From: Pseudoalteromonas gelatinilytica
GTDB taxonomy: Bacteria; Pseudomonadota; Gammaproteobacteria; Enterobacterales; Alteromonadaceae
Assembly: GCF_001641615.1 (NCBI RefSeq)
Contig: NZ_LRRU01000022.1
Location: 310,001-374,000 of the forward strand
Reading direction: 5' to 3'
DNA: 64,000 bases
The position numbers and the translations under genes were made by a program. Shown here in pieces: positions 26,532-35,568 of this stretch. Each line of letters begins with the position of its first letter. The stretch's first letter is position 1. A model generated the notes under the pieces. That model ran no database searches. It was not told the origin of the DNA and saw nothing but the letters and a program-made list of their open reading frames with translations.

Positions 26532-27023
26532 TTAGCTAACCGTTACTTTTTCGATGATGACATCTTCAAGAGGTACGTCTTGGTGGAAACCCGCGCTGCC
26601 AGTAGCAACACCTTTGATTTTGTTTACCACGTCCATACCTTCAACAACTTCTGCGAACACGCAGTAGCCCCAGCCTTGTGATGTTTCACTGCTGAAGTTT
26701 AAGAAGTCATTGTCGTTAACGTTAATAAAGAACTGCGCAGTTGCTGAGTGTGGATCCGGCGTACGTGCCATTGCTAATGTGCCTACTTTATTCGCAAGGC
26801 CATTGTTTGCTTCGTTTTCGATAGGGTTGTTTACTTCTTTTTGAACCATACCAGGCTCAAAACCACCGCCTTGTACCATAAAACCATCAATTACACGGTG
26901 AAAAATAGTGCCGTTGTAAAAGCCAGCGTTTGCATACTCTAAGAAGTTTTTAACAGTGTTTGGTGCATCGCTTTCGTGCATCTTGATAGTGATGTCACCA
27001 AAGTTTGTGTGTAGTACAACCAT
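26532..27023 (-). CDS. ppiB: Peptidyl-prolyl cis-trans isomerase B (cyclophilin)
   Basis: 163 residues from the ATG at 27023, which follows AGGAAACCTC. The upstream open codons are not used by the family. Cyclophilin blocks are intact: NFGDITIKMHESDAPNTVKNF, IFHRVIDGFMVQGG, and ATAQFFINVNDNDFLNF. No signal peptide, so this is the cytoplasmic form. It diverges from cysS, as in E. coli and relatives. Confidence 0.96.
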   Translation of the reverse strand: MVVLHTNFGDITIKMHESDAPNTVKNFLEYANAGFYNGTIFHRVIDGFMVQGGGFEPGMVQKEVNNPIENEANNGLANKVGTLAMARTPDPHSATAQFFINVNDNDFLNFSSETSQGWGYCVFAEVVEGMDVVNKIKGVATGSAGFHQDVPLEDVIIEKVTVS

Positions 27024-27201
27024 GAGGTTTCCTATATTCAGGTTTAATAATGGGGCTATTTTATAGTAGTTGCCTTGGATTAACAAAGAGCTTGTTTAAA
27101 ACGGTTAACAAAGTGCTTATTCAATTGATAAAGCGCTAGAGCAGCGGCTTTGCAAGTGTTACCATAGAGAATCTCGAAACACCGTTAAGGACATTTTATA
27201 A

Positions 27202-28581
27202 ATGGTACAAATTTACAACACACTTACGCGACAAAAAGAGCAGTTTAAACCCCTTGTTGATGGCAAAATCGACATGTACGTGTGTGGTATCACCATTTAT
27301 GATTACTGTCACATTGGTCATGCGCGTACTTTCGTTGGTTTTGACGTTATTGTTCGTTACCTACGTCACATTGGTTACGATTTAAAATATGTTCGTAACA
27401 TCACTGATGTTGACGACAAAATCATTAAGCGTGCAAACGAAAATGGTGAGTCAATTAATGATTTAACGACTCGTATGACCAAAGCAATGCATGAAGATTT
27501 CGACAGCTTAAATATGCTGCGTCCTGATGTTGAGCCAACGGTGACAAACCATATGAATGAAATCATCGCGATGGTTGAGCGTTTAATTGCCAAAGGCCAT
27601 GCGTATGTTGCCGCAGATGGCGATGTATTGTTTGATGTGTCTACATTTGAGCAATATGGTGCGTTATCGCAACAAGACTTAACCATGCTACAAGCCGGTT
27701 CACGTGTTGAAGTTGCACAAGATAAGCAAGACCCACTTGATTTCGTGCTTTGGAAAAAAGCCAAGCCAGGTGAGCCATCTTGGTCATCACCATGGGGTGA
27801 AGGCCGTCCAGGTTGGCACATCGAATGTTCGGCAATGAGCTCTAAGCACTTAGGTGAGCATTTTGATATTCACGGTGGCGGTTCAGATTTACAGTTCCCG
27901 CACCATGAAAACGAAATTGCTCAGTCATGCTGTGCAAATAACGGCAAATACGTAAATACGTGGATCCACACGGGTATGGTACAGGTCAATAAAGAGAAGA
28001 TGTCTAAGTCATTAAACAACTTCTTTACCGTACGTGATGTGTTAAAAGAGTACGATGCTGAGTCAGTGCGTTACTTCTTAATTTCAGGTCATTACCGTAG
28101 CCAGCTTAACTATTCGCAAGAAAACCTTGAGCAAGCACGTTCGTCACTTGAACGTATTTACACTGCACTGCGCGGCGTAACACCAATCGAATGTGATTTA
28201 GCTAGCGATGAATATGTGGCTAAATTCAGAAAAGCGATGGATGATGACTTCAACACACCAGAAGCACTGCCTGTATTATTTGAATTAGCGAAAGAGCTAA
28301 ACCGTGTTAAAGACAGCGATGCAGAGCAAGCAGGTAAACTTGCTTATGTTCTGCGCAGTGTTGCAGAGGTACTAGGCGTTGCGCAACAAGACCCAGAAGC
28401 CTTTTTACAAGGAGGTCAAGCTGATGACGAAGTAGCGCATATTGAAGCATTAATTGCAAAACGTAATGAAGCCCGCGCAAGCAAAGATTGGGCGGTAGCT
28501 GATGAAGCACGCGATGCATTGAATGCACTCGGTGTGGTACTTGAAGATTCTGCTGGTAAAACAACGTGGCGTAAAGCTTAA
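27202..28581 (+). CDS. cysS: Cysteinyl-tRNA synthetase
   Basis: 459 residues, the usual length. CysRS charges tRNA-Cys. The class I signatures HIGH (residues 37-40, in YCHIGHARTFVG) and KMSKSLNN are intact. Cys28 in MYVCGI and the later WHIECSAMS and HHENE segments supply the zinc ligands that select cysteine. Separate terminator downstream. Confidence 0.98.
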   Translation: MVQIYNTLTRQKEQFKPLVDGKIDMYVCGITIYDYCHIGHARTFVGFDVIVRYLRHIGYDLKYVRNITDVDDKIIKRANENGESINDLTTRMTKAMHEDFDSLNMLRPDVEPTVTNHMNEIIAMVERLIAKGHAYVAADGDVLFDVSTFEQYGALSQQDLTMLQAGSRVEVAQDKQDPLDFVLWKKAKPGEPSWSSPWGEGRPGWHIECSAMSSKHLGEHFDIHGGGSDLQFPHHENEIAQSCCANNGKYVNTWIHTGMVQVNKEKMSKSLNNFFTVRDVLKEYDAESVRYFLISGHYRSQLNYSQENLEQARSSLERIYTALRGVTPIECDLASDEYVAKFRKAMDDDFNTPEALPVLFELAKELNRVKDSDAEQAGKLAYVLRSVAEVLGVAQQDPEAFLQGGQADDEVAHIEALIAKRNEARASKDWAVADEARDALNALGVVLEDSAGKTTWRKA

Positions 28582-28605
28582 GTATCTATCGAAATATAAT
28601 TCATT

Positions 28606-28637
28606 AAAAAGGTTGCCAACGAGGCAACCTTTTTTTG
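28606..28637 (+). terminator. Rho-independent terminator after cysS
   Basis: AAAAAGGTTGCC and GGCAACCTTTTT flank a 5-nt loop and end in seven T. Confidence 0.92.
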
Positions 28638-28717
28638 TTTTTAATCGATACAGCTATTGACCTCAACTTTACTTGAGGTTTTACCTTGTCATCTCTTCGT
28701 ATTAACAAGGACAGACA

Positions 28718-29602
28718 TTGAATATTTTACTTGCCATGATCCCCGCCTTTTTATGGGGCACCACCTATGCGGTGACCAAATATGCGACACCAGATTGGCC
28801 GCCACTTTTATTAGGCGCATTGCGAGCACTGCCTGCAGGGCTACTCCTTTTATTACTTAAACCTAGTTTGCCGACCCGCTCTCAGTGGCTTAGTTTATTG
28901 ACTTTAGGTGCGGTGAATATCGCGCTATTTTTTGCGTTTATTTTTATCATGGCGGTGAATCTTCCTGCTGCGATTGCTGGGGTAGGGATGGTGTCTGTGC
29001 CCGTTGTGGCTTTGTTATATGCCTGGCTTGGCAAAGGGCAGCGACCTGCAAAAATTCAAGCATTTTGCGCTATGGCGCTGGTGGTATTGGCGTGGTTGTT
29101 GTTTGACCCAGCACACGTGGCATTAAATGTATTGGGAATAGCGGCTTTATTGGGTGCCTTACTGACTATTGTGATTGGTAGCACCTTAGTACAAAGCTTG
29201 TCGGTGCACATACATTGGTGGGTGGTACTTACTTGGCAGTTAATTATTGGGGGCACTATTTTGTTATTGGCTGCGTTTATTGATGGCAGTTTACTTCACC
29301 CTGAGCAATACCAAGTGGTATTCGAGCCTGTTTCAGCGCTGCAATATTCGGCGTTATTTTGGTTAATCGTGCCCAATACCGCAATTGCTTATATTTTGTA
29401 TGTTTGGTTATTAGGGCGCATGACTGTGGCTGAGTTTTCATTCGGTACGATAGCTAACCCAATTGCAGGAATAGTATGTGCAGTTTTGCTCATAAACGAA
29501 CAATATCAAGACTGGCAATACCTATTAATGTTTATGATGATTGTGTTTTCAGTGCTCCCCCAGATGCTAAAACTTAAGCAGTTCAAACAACAAAAAACTT
29601 AA
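28718..29602 (+). CDS. DMT-superfamily transporter (EamA domains)
   Basis: 294 residues, about ten membrane helices in two EamA repeats (about 1-135 and 145-285). MNILLAMIPAFLWGTTYAVTKY is the typical first helix. The start is TTG at 28718 with AAGGA six bases upstream (28707-28711). An internal ATG at 28736 would cut the first helix. The substrate is unknown; family members export amino acids and metabolites or import others. A shared bidirectional terminator separates it from the convergent folD. Confidence 0.85.
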   Translation: MNILLAMIPAFLWGTTYAVTKYATPDWPPLLLGALRALPAGLLLLLLKPSLPTRSQWLSLLTLGAVNIALFFAFIFIMAVNLPAAIAGVGMVSVPVVALLYAWLGKGQRPAKIQAFCAMALVVLAWLLFDPAHVALNVLGIAALLGALLTIVIGSTLVQSLSVHIHWWVVLTWQLIIGGTILLLAAFIDGSLLHPEQYQVVFEPVSALQYSALFWLIVPNTAIAYILYVWLLGRMTVAEFSFGTIANPIAGIVCAVLLINEQYQDWQYLLMFMMIVFSVLPQMLKLKQFKQQKT

Positions 29603-29604
29603 AA

Positions 29605-29638
29605 GCAAAAAAGGCTGCCAATTGGCAGCCTTTTTTGC
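29605..29638. terminator. Bidirectional terminator between the EamA gene and folD
   Basis: A perfect 34-base palindrome, GCAAAAAAGGCTGCCAA and its reverse complement. It has a T-run on both strands, exactly between two convergent genes. Confidence 0.95.
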
Positions 29639-29653
29639 GAACATAATTTTTTG

Positions 29654-30508
29654 TTAGCTGTGATATTTTTCACATGCTTCAAGCGTATTTTCAATTAAGC
29701 TTGCCACAGTCATTGGTCCAACACCACCTGGTACAGGGGTAATGAAATGTGCTTTTTGTTCCGCGACGTCATACTGAACATCACCAACAAGCTTACCTGA
29801 TTCAAGACGGTTAATACCCACATCAATCACAATAGCGCCTTCTTTAACCCATTCACCCGGAATGAACTCAGGTTTACCCACCGCTACAACTAATAAGTCG
29901 GCACGGCGAACATGAGTTTCTAAATCTTGAGTGAACTTGTGACATACTGTTGTAGTACAGCCAGCAAGTAAAAGCTCAAGTGACATAGGACGACCAACGA
30001 TGTTTGAGGCGCCAACAACAACTGCGTGCATACCTTTATAACGAACACCCGTTGAGTCTAGTAGGGTGATAATCCCTTTTGGCGTACAAGGGCGAAGTGC
30101 CGGCATACGCTGTGCTAAACGACCAATGTTATAAGGATGGAAACCATCAACATCTTTATGTGGTGTGATGCGCTCAAGAATTTTTTCAGCATCAAGACCT
30201 TGTGGTAAAGGTAACTGTACTAAGATACCGTCTACTTCTTTGTCTTCGTTTAGTTGATCTATTAATGCAAGTAAGTCTTGCTCAGTCGTGTCGCCAGGTA
30301 AATCGTAAGACTTAGATACAAAGCCGACTTCTTCACATGCTTTACGTTTAGAACCAACATACACTTGGCTAGCTGGATCTTGACCAACTAGCACGACTGC
30401 TAGTCCAGGAGCGCGTAATCCATTCGCTACACGCTCTGCAACTCGCTCTGCTACATTGCTGCGTACTTGTTTAGCTATTGCCTTACCATCGATGATGTTT
30501 GCCGTCAT
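29654..30508 (-). CDS. folD: Methylenetetrahydrofolate dehydrogenase/cyclohydrolase
   Basis: 284 residues from the ATG at 30508. AAAGG just upstream and the family start MTANIIDGKAIAK decide it against the longer open frame. FolD interconverts 5,10-methylene- and 10-formyl-tetrahydrofolate with NADP. The blocks YVGSKRKACEEVG (catalytic Lys54), GILVQLPLPQGLD, VVVGASNIVGRP and PVPGGVGPMTVA are intact. Diverges from the tRNA operon. Confidence 0.97.
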   Translation of the reverse strand: MTANIIDGKAIAKQVRSNVAERVAERVANGLRAPGLAVVLVGQDPASQVYVGSKRKACEEVGFVSKSYDLPGDTTEQDLLALIDQLNEDKEVDGILVQLPLPQGLDAEKILERITPHKDVDGFHPYNIGRLAQRMPALRPCTPKGIITLLDSTGVRYKGMHAVVVGASNIVGRPMSLELLLAGCTTTVCHKFTQDLETHVRRADLLVVAVGKPEFIPGEWVKEGAIVIDVGINRLESGKLVGDVQYDVAEQKAHFITPVPGGVGPMTVASLIENTLEACEKYHS

Positions 30509-30776
30509 GGGTGACCTTTCATTGGGGTTAGTTAACTTGATACTGATACATCTAAATATGATTATCCAATAAAGGGGGCGTGGATACACAAATCATGTTT
30601 GTTTGATCATATTTATTTATGTTGCGTATTTTCGCAGAAAAGCATCATAGCGCCAAGATGCAATCTTATATAAAGCGCTACTTTATAAAAAAGAGTTCAA
30701 ATTTTAGCTTATATTTGCAATATTTAACCATTGTGAGCTAAAAGTGACCGATTGAATTATTTTCTTAAAAAAATGT
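30509..30776. other. AT-rich spacer between folD and the tRNA operon
   Basis: Together with the promoter that follows, this 340-base stretch has no convincing gene. An open frame on the minus strand that runs into it from the tRNAs is an artefact of tRNA antisense sequence. The folD promoter must lie here, but I could not choose one pair of elements with confidence. Confidence 0.5.
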
Positions 30777-30805
30777 TTGACCTAACTCGGTCAAATCACT
30801 ATTAT
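30777..30805 (+). promoter_or_regulatory. Strong sigma-70 promoter of the tRNA operon
   Basis: TTGACC (30777-30782), 17-base spacer, TATTAT (30800-30805), then a GCACCCCG discriminator. It starts about 40 bases before the first tRNA. The near-consensus elements and GC-rich discriminator are typical of stable-RNA promoters under growth-rate and ppGpp control. Confidence 0.8.
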
Positions 30806-30849
30806 GCACCCCGTTGTTAACGAGGTCACTCGCAAACAACGGTAAGCAT

Positions 30850-30926
30850 CGGCGATTAGCGCAGTTTGGTAGCGCACTTGGTTTGGGTCCAAGGGGTCGC
30901 AGGTTCAAATCCTGCATCGCCGACCA
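30850..30926 (+). tRNA. tRNA-Pro (anticodon UGG)
   Basis: 77 bases. The acceptor CGGCGAT pairs with ATCGCCG and the CCA end is encoded. The anticodon loop TTTGGGT gives UGG. The T-arm GCAGGTTCAAATCCTGC is intact. The first base is C, as usual for bacterial proline tRNA. Confidence 0.98.
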
Positions 30927-30976
30927 CTTCTTCTTTAAGAAGCGGCGCTTACAGGCAAACTTATGAAGTTTTCGAT

Positions 30977-31053
<77 letters not shown>

Positions 31054-31075
31054 TTTGAAAATATGTAAATGCCGT

Positions 31076-31152
31076 GGTGATTGTAGCTCAGTTGGTAGAG
31101 CCCCGGATTGTGATTCCGGTTGTCGTGGGTTCGAGCCCCATCAGTCACCCCA
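31076..31152 (+). tRNA. tRNA-His (anticodon GUG)
   Basis: 77 bases counting the extra G(-1) at 31076 opposite C73. The acceptor GTGATTG pairs with CAGTCAC through one U-G pair. The anticodon loop TTGTGAT gives GUG. The encoded end is CCCA. Confidence 0.97.
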
Positions 31153-31167
31153 ATTTACTTAAGATAT

Positions 31168-31244
31168 CGGCGATTAGCGCAGTTTGGTAGCGCACTTGGT
31201 TTGGGTCCAAGGGGTCGCAGGTTCAAATCCTGCATCGCCGACCA
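31168..31244 (+). tRNA. tRNA-Pro (anticodon UGG), second copy
   Basis: Identical over all 77 bases to the copy at 30850. It lies 15 bases after tRNA-His. Confidence 0.98.
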
Positions 31245-31267
31245 CTTTTAGAAAGTTCAAGGTCAAA

Positions 31268-31327
31268 GAACGATTGTTTTGGGTATATCCAATTCAGTTG
31301 AAGGTGCAAATTTTGCATCGCCGACCA
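31268..31327 (+). pseudogene. Decayed tRNA-Pro remnant
   Basis: The last 26 bases (31302-31327) match the 3' end of the neighbouring tRNA-Pro with three changes, including a T-loop change from TTCAAAT to TGCAAAT. TTTTGGGT at 31277-31284 is a likely relic of the anticodon loop. The D-arm and acceptor 5' strand cannot be recognised, so it cannot fold as a tRNA. Confidence 0.8.
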
Positions 31328-31369
31328 CGTTTCTTAAGTGGTCTTTATTTTCAAAACTTCTCTCAGTAT

Positions 31370-31446
31370 CGGCGATTAGCGCAGTTTGGTAGCGCACTTG
31401 GTTTGGGTCCAAGGGGTCGCAGGTTCAAATCCTGCATCGCCGACCA
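31370..31446 (+). tRNA. tRNA-Pro (anticodon UGG), third copy
   Basis: Identical over 77 bases to the copies at 30850 and 31168. Last recognisable gene of the operon. The three intact copies and one relic show local duplication. Confidence 0.98.
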
Positions 31447-31809
31447 CTTTTAAAATTTATGCTTCATTCCCTCTATTCGAAGCCAGTTAATTCTTTTCAA
31501 TACCTCTAAGCAAGCTTAATTCTCCTTTGTTAATTTATTGCGTTCGTTTTTTACGCACTTAAACGCTGAATGCTGCTATATACGCCAAATAATTGCCCCC
31601 TAGACTCGACTATCATAAATATTAGGTTATAATGCCGCGTCTATTGTTTAACATAGTGCCCATAGAGGCAAAGCAGCAATGGTATCTCATGGTTACAATG
31701 CGCCGTTTTAAGTTGAATTTTTCAGCATTAAAACTTGCTATCACTCATGGAGATCACCTTGTTTGTAAGGAAGGCGAACAGTCGCCAAAATTGAAGATTG
31801 AGGTAAATC
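31447..31809 (+). promoter_or_regulatory. tig leader with candidate promoter at 31606-31633
   Basis: This 363-base gap has no convincing gene. It contains TATAAT (31628-31633) with the weak -35-like TCGACT 16 bases upstream and the discriminator GCCGCG. Transcription would give a leader of about 170 bases. A GAGGT ribosome site sits just before tig. The open frame from 31632 to 31826 overlaps the tig start and resembles no protein. Confidence 0.5.
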
Positions 31810-33114
31810 ATGCAAGTTTCTGTTGAGACGACTCAAGGCCTTGAGCGCCGTCTGACCATCACCGTTCCTGCAGAGAACGTTGAGACTGAAGTTAAAAAAC
31901 GCTTACAACAACTGTCTAAAACCCAGCGTATCGATGGTTTCCGCCCTGGTAAAGTTCCAGCGTCTATCATCAACAAGCGTTATGGTGCTGCAGTACGTCA
32001 AGAAGTTGCTGGCGAATTAATGCAACGCAACTACATTGAAGCAATCGTTTCAGAAAAAATTAACCCAGCAGGTGCACCTACTTTCGCTCCTAAAGCGTTA
32101 GAAGCTGGTAAAGATTTAGAATTCGATGCAACTTTCGAAGTTTACCCTGAAGTTGAAATCCAAGGTTTAGATAAAATCGCTGTTGAAAAACCAGCTGTAT
32201 CTGTAACTGACGAAGATCTAGCTAACATGCTAGAAACTTTACGTAAGCAACACGCTACTTGGGCTGAAGTTGACGCAGCTGCAGGCGAGAAAGACCGTGT
32301 AACTATCGACTTCGTTGGTTCTATCGACGGTGAAGAGTTCGAAGGCGGTAAAGCTGAAGACTTCCCTCTAGAACTTGGCCAAGGTCGTATGATCCCAGGT
32401 TTCGAAGACAACATCGTTGGTAAAAAAGCAGGCGAAGAAGTTGTTGCTGAAGTAACATTCCCTGAAGAATACCACGCTGAAAACCTTAAAGGTAAAGCTG
32501 CTTCTTTCGCAATCACTGTGAAAAAAGTTGAAGCGCAAGAGCTTCCAGAGCTTAACGATGAGTTCGCAGCTAAATTCGGTGTAGCTGAAGGCGGTGTTGA
32601 TGCTCTTAAAGAAGAAGTTAAAAAGAACATGACACGTGAGCTTGACCAAGCGGTTAAAGCTAACGTTAAAGACCAAGCAATCAAAGGTCTTTTAGCTAAC
32701 AACGAAATCGAAGTGCCTAAAGCGCTAGTTGATCAAGAAATTGATGCACTACGTCAGCAAGCTGCACAACGTTTCGGTGGCAACGCTCAAAACATGCCTG
32801 AGCTTCCAGCTGAATTATTCCACGAGCAAGCTGTTACTCGCGTTAAAACTGGCCTATTACTAGGTGAAGTAATTAAAGCGAACGAGCTTAAAGTTGACGA
32901 CGCTAAAGTTGAAGAGTTAATCGCAACTGTAGCTTCTGCATACGAAGATCCAACTGAAGTAGTAGAGTACTACAAAGCAAATGATCAACTTATGCAGCAA
33001 ATGCGCAACGTTGCTATGGAAGAGCAAGCAGTTGAAGCTATCCTAGCTAAAGCAAACGTGACTGACGTTGAAAAAGCATTCGACGACATCATGAATCCAC
33101 AGCAAGGTGCTTAA
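31810..33114 (+). CDS. tig: Trigger factor
   Basis: 434 residues. Trigger factor is the ribosome-bound chaperone that meets nascent chains at the exit tunnel. The N-terminal ribosome-docking loop RIDGFRPGKVP (near 44-54) matches the family signature (FRxGKxP), the FKBP-like prolyl isomerase domain spans about 150-240 (DRVTIDFVGSIDGEEFEGG), and the helical arms follow. Ends -MNPQQGA. First in a tig-clpP-clpX-lon-hupB-ppiD quality-control cluster. Confidence 0.98.
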   Translation: MQVSVETTQGLERRLTITVPAENVETEVKKRLQQLSKTQRIDGFRPGKVPASIINKRYGAAVRQEVAGELMQRNYIEAIVSEKINPAGAPTFAPKALEAGKDLEFDATFEVYPEVEIQGLDKIAVEKPAVSVTDEDLANMLETLRKQHATWAEVDAAAGEKDRVTIDFVGSIDGEEFEGGKAEDFPLELGQGRMIPGFEDNIVGKKAGEEVVAEVTFPEEYHAENLKGKAASFAITVKKVEAQELPELNDEFAAKFGVAEGGVDALKEEVKKNMTRELDQAVKANVKDQAIKGLLANNEIEVPKALVDQEIDALRQQAAQRFGGNAQNMPELPAELFHEQAVTRVKTGLLLGEVIKANELKVDDAKVEELIATVASAYEDPTEVVEYYKANDQLMQQMRNVAMEEQAVEAILAKANVTDVEKAFDDIMNPQQGA

Positions 33115-33146
33115 TAAGTCATTGACTTAAGCTCTCGCTAACGATT

Positions 33147-33198
33147 AAATGGCTCGTGTTACCCTGTATTTATACAGTGTACTCGGGCCATTTTAGTT
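33147..33198 (+). terminator. Composite terminator after tig
   Basis: AAATGGCTCG pairs imperfectly (one G-U) with CGGGCCATTT. Inside lies a second perfect stem CTGTA/TACAG. The T-run is short (TTTTAGTTTG). Confidence 0.6.
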
Positions 33199-33262
33199 TG
33201 TGCTAAGTAGTTTCTCAAAAAACAACAAAACTGATGTTAATTCAGAACTTTTTTCGACGAGG

Positions 33263-33292
33263 ATTGAATTTGTTCTGATAAGTTCCTATATA
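33263..33292 (+). promoter_or_regulatory. Possible heat-shock promoter of clpP
   Basis: ATTGAA (33263-33268), 15-base spacer, TCCTATATA (33284-33292) resemble the sigma-32 consensus CTTGAA / CCCCATNTA with two changes in the -10. The spacing equals that of the better match before lon. clpP is heat-shock controlled in E. coli. Confidence 0.4.
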
Positions 33293-33388
33293 CTTATAAA
33301 GATTGAACAGACAGCTTAATTAACATTAGTATAAATGTGCTTTCCTTATAGTAAGGATGAGTCGCAGCGGATAAGGAATTAAATAAGA

Positions 33389-34006
33389 ATGAATAGCGGT
33401 ATGATAGACCCTCTAAACGCATTAGTCCCTATGGTTGTTGAACAAACAGCGAAAGGTGAGCGCTCATATGATATTTACTCACGTCTTTTAAAAGAGCGCA
33501 TTATTTTCTTAACAGGCCAAGTTGAAGATAACATGGCTAATTTGATTCTTGCACAAATGCTTTTCTTAGAATCAGAGAACCCAGAGAAAGATATTTACCT
33601 TTATATCAATTCGCCTGGTGGTTCAGTGACTGCTGGTATGGCAATTTACGATACCATGAATTTTATCAAACCTGACGTAAGCACAATTTGTGTTGGCCAA
33701 GCGGCAAGCATGGGTGCGTTTTTATTATCAGGTGGTGCTAAAGGTAAGCGTTTCTGTTTACCGAATTCACGTGTGATGATCCACCAACCATTAGGTGGTT
33801 TCCAAGGTCAGGCGTCTGACTTTGAAATTCACGCCCGTGAAATCTTATCAATTAAAGATAAGCTAAACCGTTTAATGGCTGAACATACTGGTCAGCCGCT
33901 AGAAGTTGTATCTCGTGATACCGATCGCGACAACTTTATGAGCGCAAGCGAAGCTGTTGAATATGGCCTAGTTGACTCAGTATTTTCAAGCCGCGATTCG
34001 AAGTAA
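33389..34006 (+). CDS. clpP: ATP-dependent Clp protease proteolytic subunit
   Basis: 205 residues. The serine-protease triad is Ser107 (GQAASMGAF), His132 (VMIHQPLGG) and Asp181 (DTDRDNF). ClpP forms a two-ring tetradecamer that degrades proteins fed by ClpX or ClpA. A short propeptide is expected before the mature chain. It is followed by clpX after 135 bases. Confidence 0.98.
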   Translation: MNSGMIDPLNALVPMVVEQTAKGERSYDIYSRLLKERIIFLTGQVEDNMANLILAQMLFLESENPEKDIYLYINSPGGSVTAGMAIYDTMNFIKPDVSTICVGQAASMGAFLLSGGAKGKRFCLPNSRVMIHQPLGGFQGQASDFEIHAREILSIKDKLNRLMAEHTGQPLEVVSRDTDRDNFMSASEAVEYGLVDSVFSSRDSK

Positions 34007-34141
34007 TCTGAATAGCTAATAATATCGTATTGTTAGCTATCACCCTTTACTATGCGAAAACTAATAATCTTTGATATAGTTAAACATAGTGAATTAGCAG
34101 TAGCCTCGCGCTGCTGCCAACGTAATAAATGAGGTAGCTGA

Positions 34142-35425
34142 ATGTCTGACACTCCTACAGACGGCGACAAAAGTAATAAATTGTTATACTGCTCTTTTTG
34201 CGGCAAAAGCCAGCACGAAGTTCGCAAATTAATTGCTGGCCCTTCAGTATATATTTGTGATGAATGTGTTGAGCTGTGTAACGATATTATCAGGGAAGAA
34301 ATCAAAGACATTGCGCCGAAGCATAATGCGTCTGATAAACTGCCTGTGCCGAAAGAAATTCGTAATCACTTAGATGATTACGTGATTGGCCAAGACCACG
34401 CGAAAAAAGTGCTGTCGGTTGCGGTATACAATCACTATAAACGTTTACGTAATCAAACAATCAATGCGGATATAGAGCTTGGTAAGAGTAATATCCTATT
34501 AATTGGCCCTACAGGTAGTGGTAAAACATTACTTGCTGAAACCATGGCTCGTTTACTTGATGTGCCATTCACGATGGCTGATGCAACGACACTAACTGAA
34601 GCGGGTTATGTAGGTGAAGACGTTGAGAACATTATTCAAAAGCTACTGCAAAAATGTGATTACGACGTTGAAAAAGCGCAACGTGGTATTGTCTACATTG
34701 ATGAAATCGACAAGATTTCTCGCAAGTCTGATAATCCATCGATTACCCGTGACGTATCAGGTGAAGGTGTACAACAAGCCTTACTTAAACTAATAGAAGG
34801 GACGGTTGCGTCTGTGCCACCACAAGGCGGTCGTAAACATCCACAGCAAGAGTTCTTGCAAGTAGATACATCGAAAATTCTATTTATCTGTGGCGGTGCA
34901 TTTGCTGGCCTTGATAAAGTGATTGAACAACGCAGTCATAAAAATACCGGCATTGGTTTTGGCGCTGAAGTTAAGCAATCATCAGGTAGTCGCAGCCTTA
35001 GCGAAACATTTAAAGATGTTGAGCCAGAAGATCTAGTTAAATATGGTTTAATCCCAGAGTTTATTGGTCGTCTTCCGGTTGTTGCAACACTAACAGAACT
35101 AGATGAAGCAGCGCTTATTCAAATCTTAAGTGAACCAAAAAATGCATTAACTAAACAGTTCTCTGCATTATTTGCGATGGAAGATGTTGAGCTTGAGTTC
35201 CGCGAAGATGCATTGAGTGCGATTGCTCACAAGGCAATGGAGCGTAAAACAGGTGCCCGTGGCTTACGTTCAATCGTTGAAGGTGTACTACTTGATACTA
35301 TGTATGAATTACCTTCGATGGATGATGTGAGCAAAGTGGTTATCGATGAAACCGTTATTAAAGGCGAATCAGATCCAATTTTGATTTACCAAAGCGGTAA
35401 CCAAGACAAAGCTGCATCAGAATAA
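34142..35425 (+). CDS. clpX: ATP-dependent unfoldase ClpX
   Basis: 427 residues. The N-terminal zinc-binding domain has Cys17, 20, 39 and 42. The AAA+ core carries Walker A GPTGSGKT (122-129), Walker B IVYIDEIDKI, the pore loop region and the IGF loop (NTGIGFGAEV) that docks on ClpP. The ATG at 34142 follows GAGGTAGCTGA. It recognises ssrA-tagged and other substrates for ClpP. Followed by a strong terminator. Confidence 0.98.
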   Translation: MSDTPTDGDKSNKLLYCSFCGKSQHEVRKLIAGPSVYICDECVELCNDIIREEIKDIAPKHNASDKLPVPKEIRNHLDDYVIGQDHAKKVLSVAVYNHYKRLRNQTINADIELGKSNILLIGPTGSGKTLLAETMARLLDVPFTMADATTLTEAGYVGEDVENIIQKLLQKCDYDVEKAQRGIVYIDEIDKISRKSDNPSITRDVSGEGVQQALLKLIEGTVASVPPQGGRKHPQQEFLQVDTSKILFICGGAFAGLDKVIEQRSHKNTGIGFGAEVKQSSGSRSLSETFKDVEPEDLVKYGLIPEFIGRLPVVATLTELDEAALIQILSEPKNALTKQFSALFAMEDVELEFREDALSAIAHKAMERKTGARGLRSIVEGVLLDTMYELPSMDDVSKVVIDETVIKGESDPILIYQSGNQDKAASE

Positions 35426-35461
35426 AACTGTAATAGTTTAAAAGTTAAGCAGTTGAACACG

Positions 35462-35489
35462 AAAAAGGAGCCAAAGGCTCCTTTTTTTA
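35462..35489 (+). terminator. Rho-independent terminator after clpX
   Basis: AAAAAGGAGCC and GGCTCCTTTTTTT form an 11-bp stem around a 3-nt loop, with a clear T-run. Confidence 0.92.
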
Positions 35490-35496
35490 TAAATAT

Positions 35497-35526
35497 GTTG
35501 AACTTTCCCTTACATATCCCCATATA
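35497..35526 (+). promoter_or_regulatory. Sigma-32 heat-shock promoter of lon
   Basis: GTTGAA (35497-35502), 15-base spacer, CCCCATATA (35518-35526). The -10 is an exact match to the heat-shock consensus CCCCATNTA. It lies about 40 bases before the lon start, between the clpX terminator and lon. lon is a known RpoH target in E. coli. Confidence 0.8.
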
Positions 35527-35568
35527 CTTGAGTAATCTTTAAAATAAATGAAGTGCGAAGAGAATATA

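Noticed and set aside
31184..31453. Plus-strand open frame through tRNA-Pro copies
   Set aside because: It is made of tRNA and spacer sequence and is explained by the repeated tRNA genes.
31632..31826. Possible leader peptide gene before tig
   Set aside because: No ribosome site, overlaps the tig start in another frame, and the -10 box covers its start codon.
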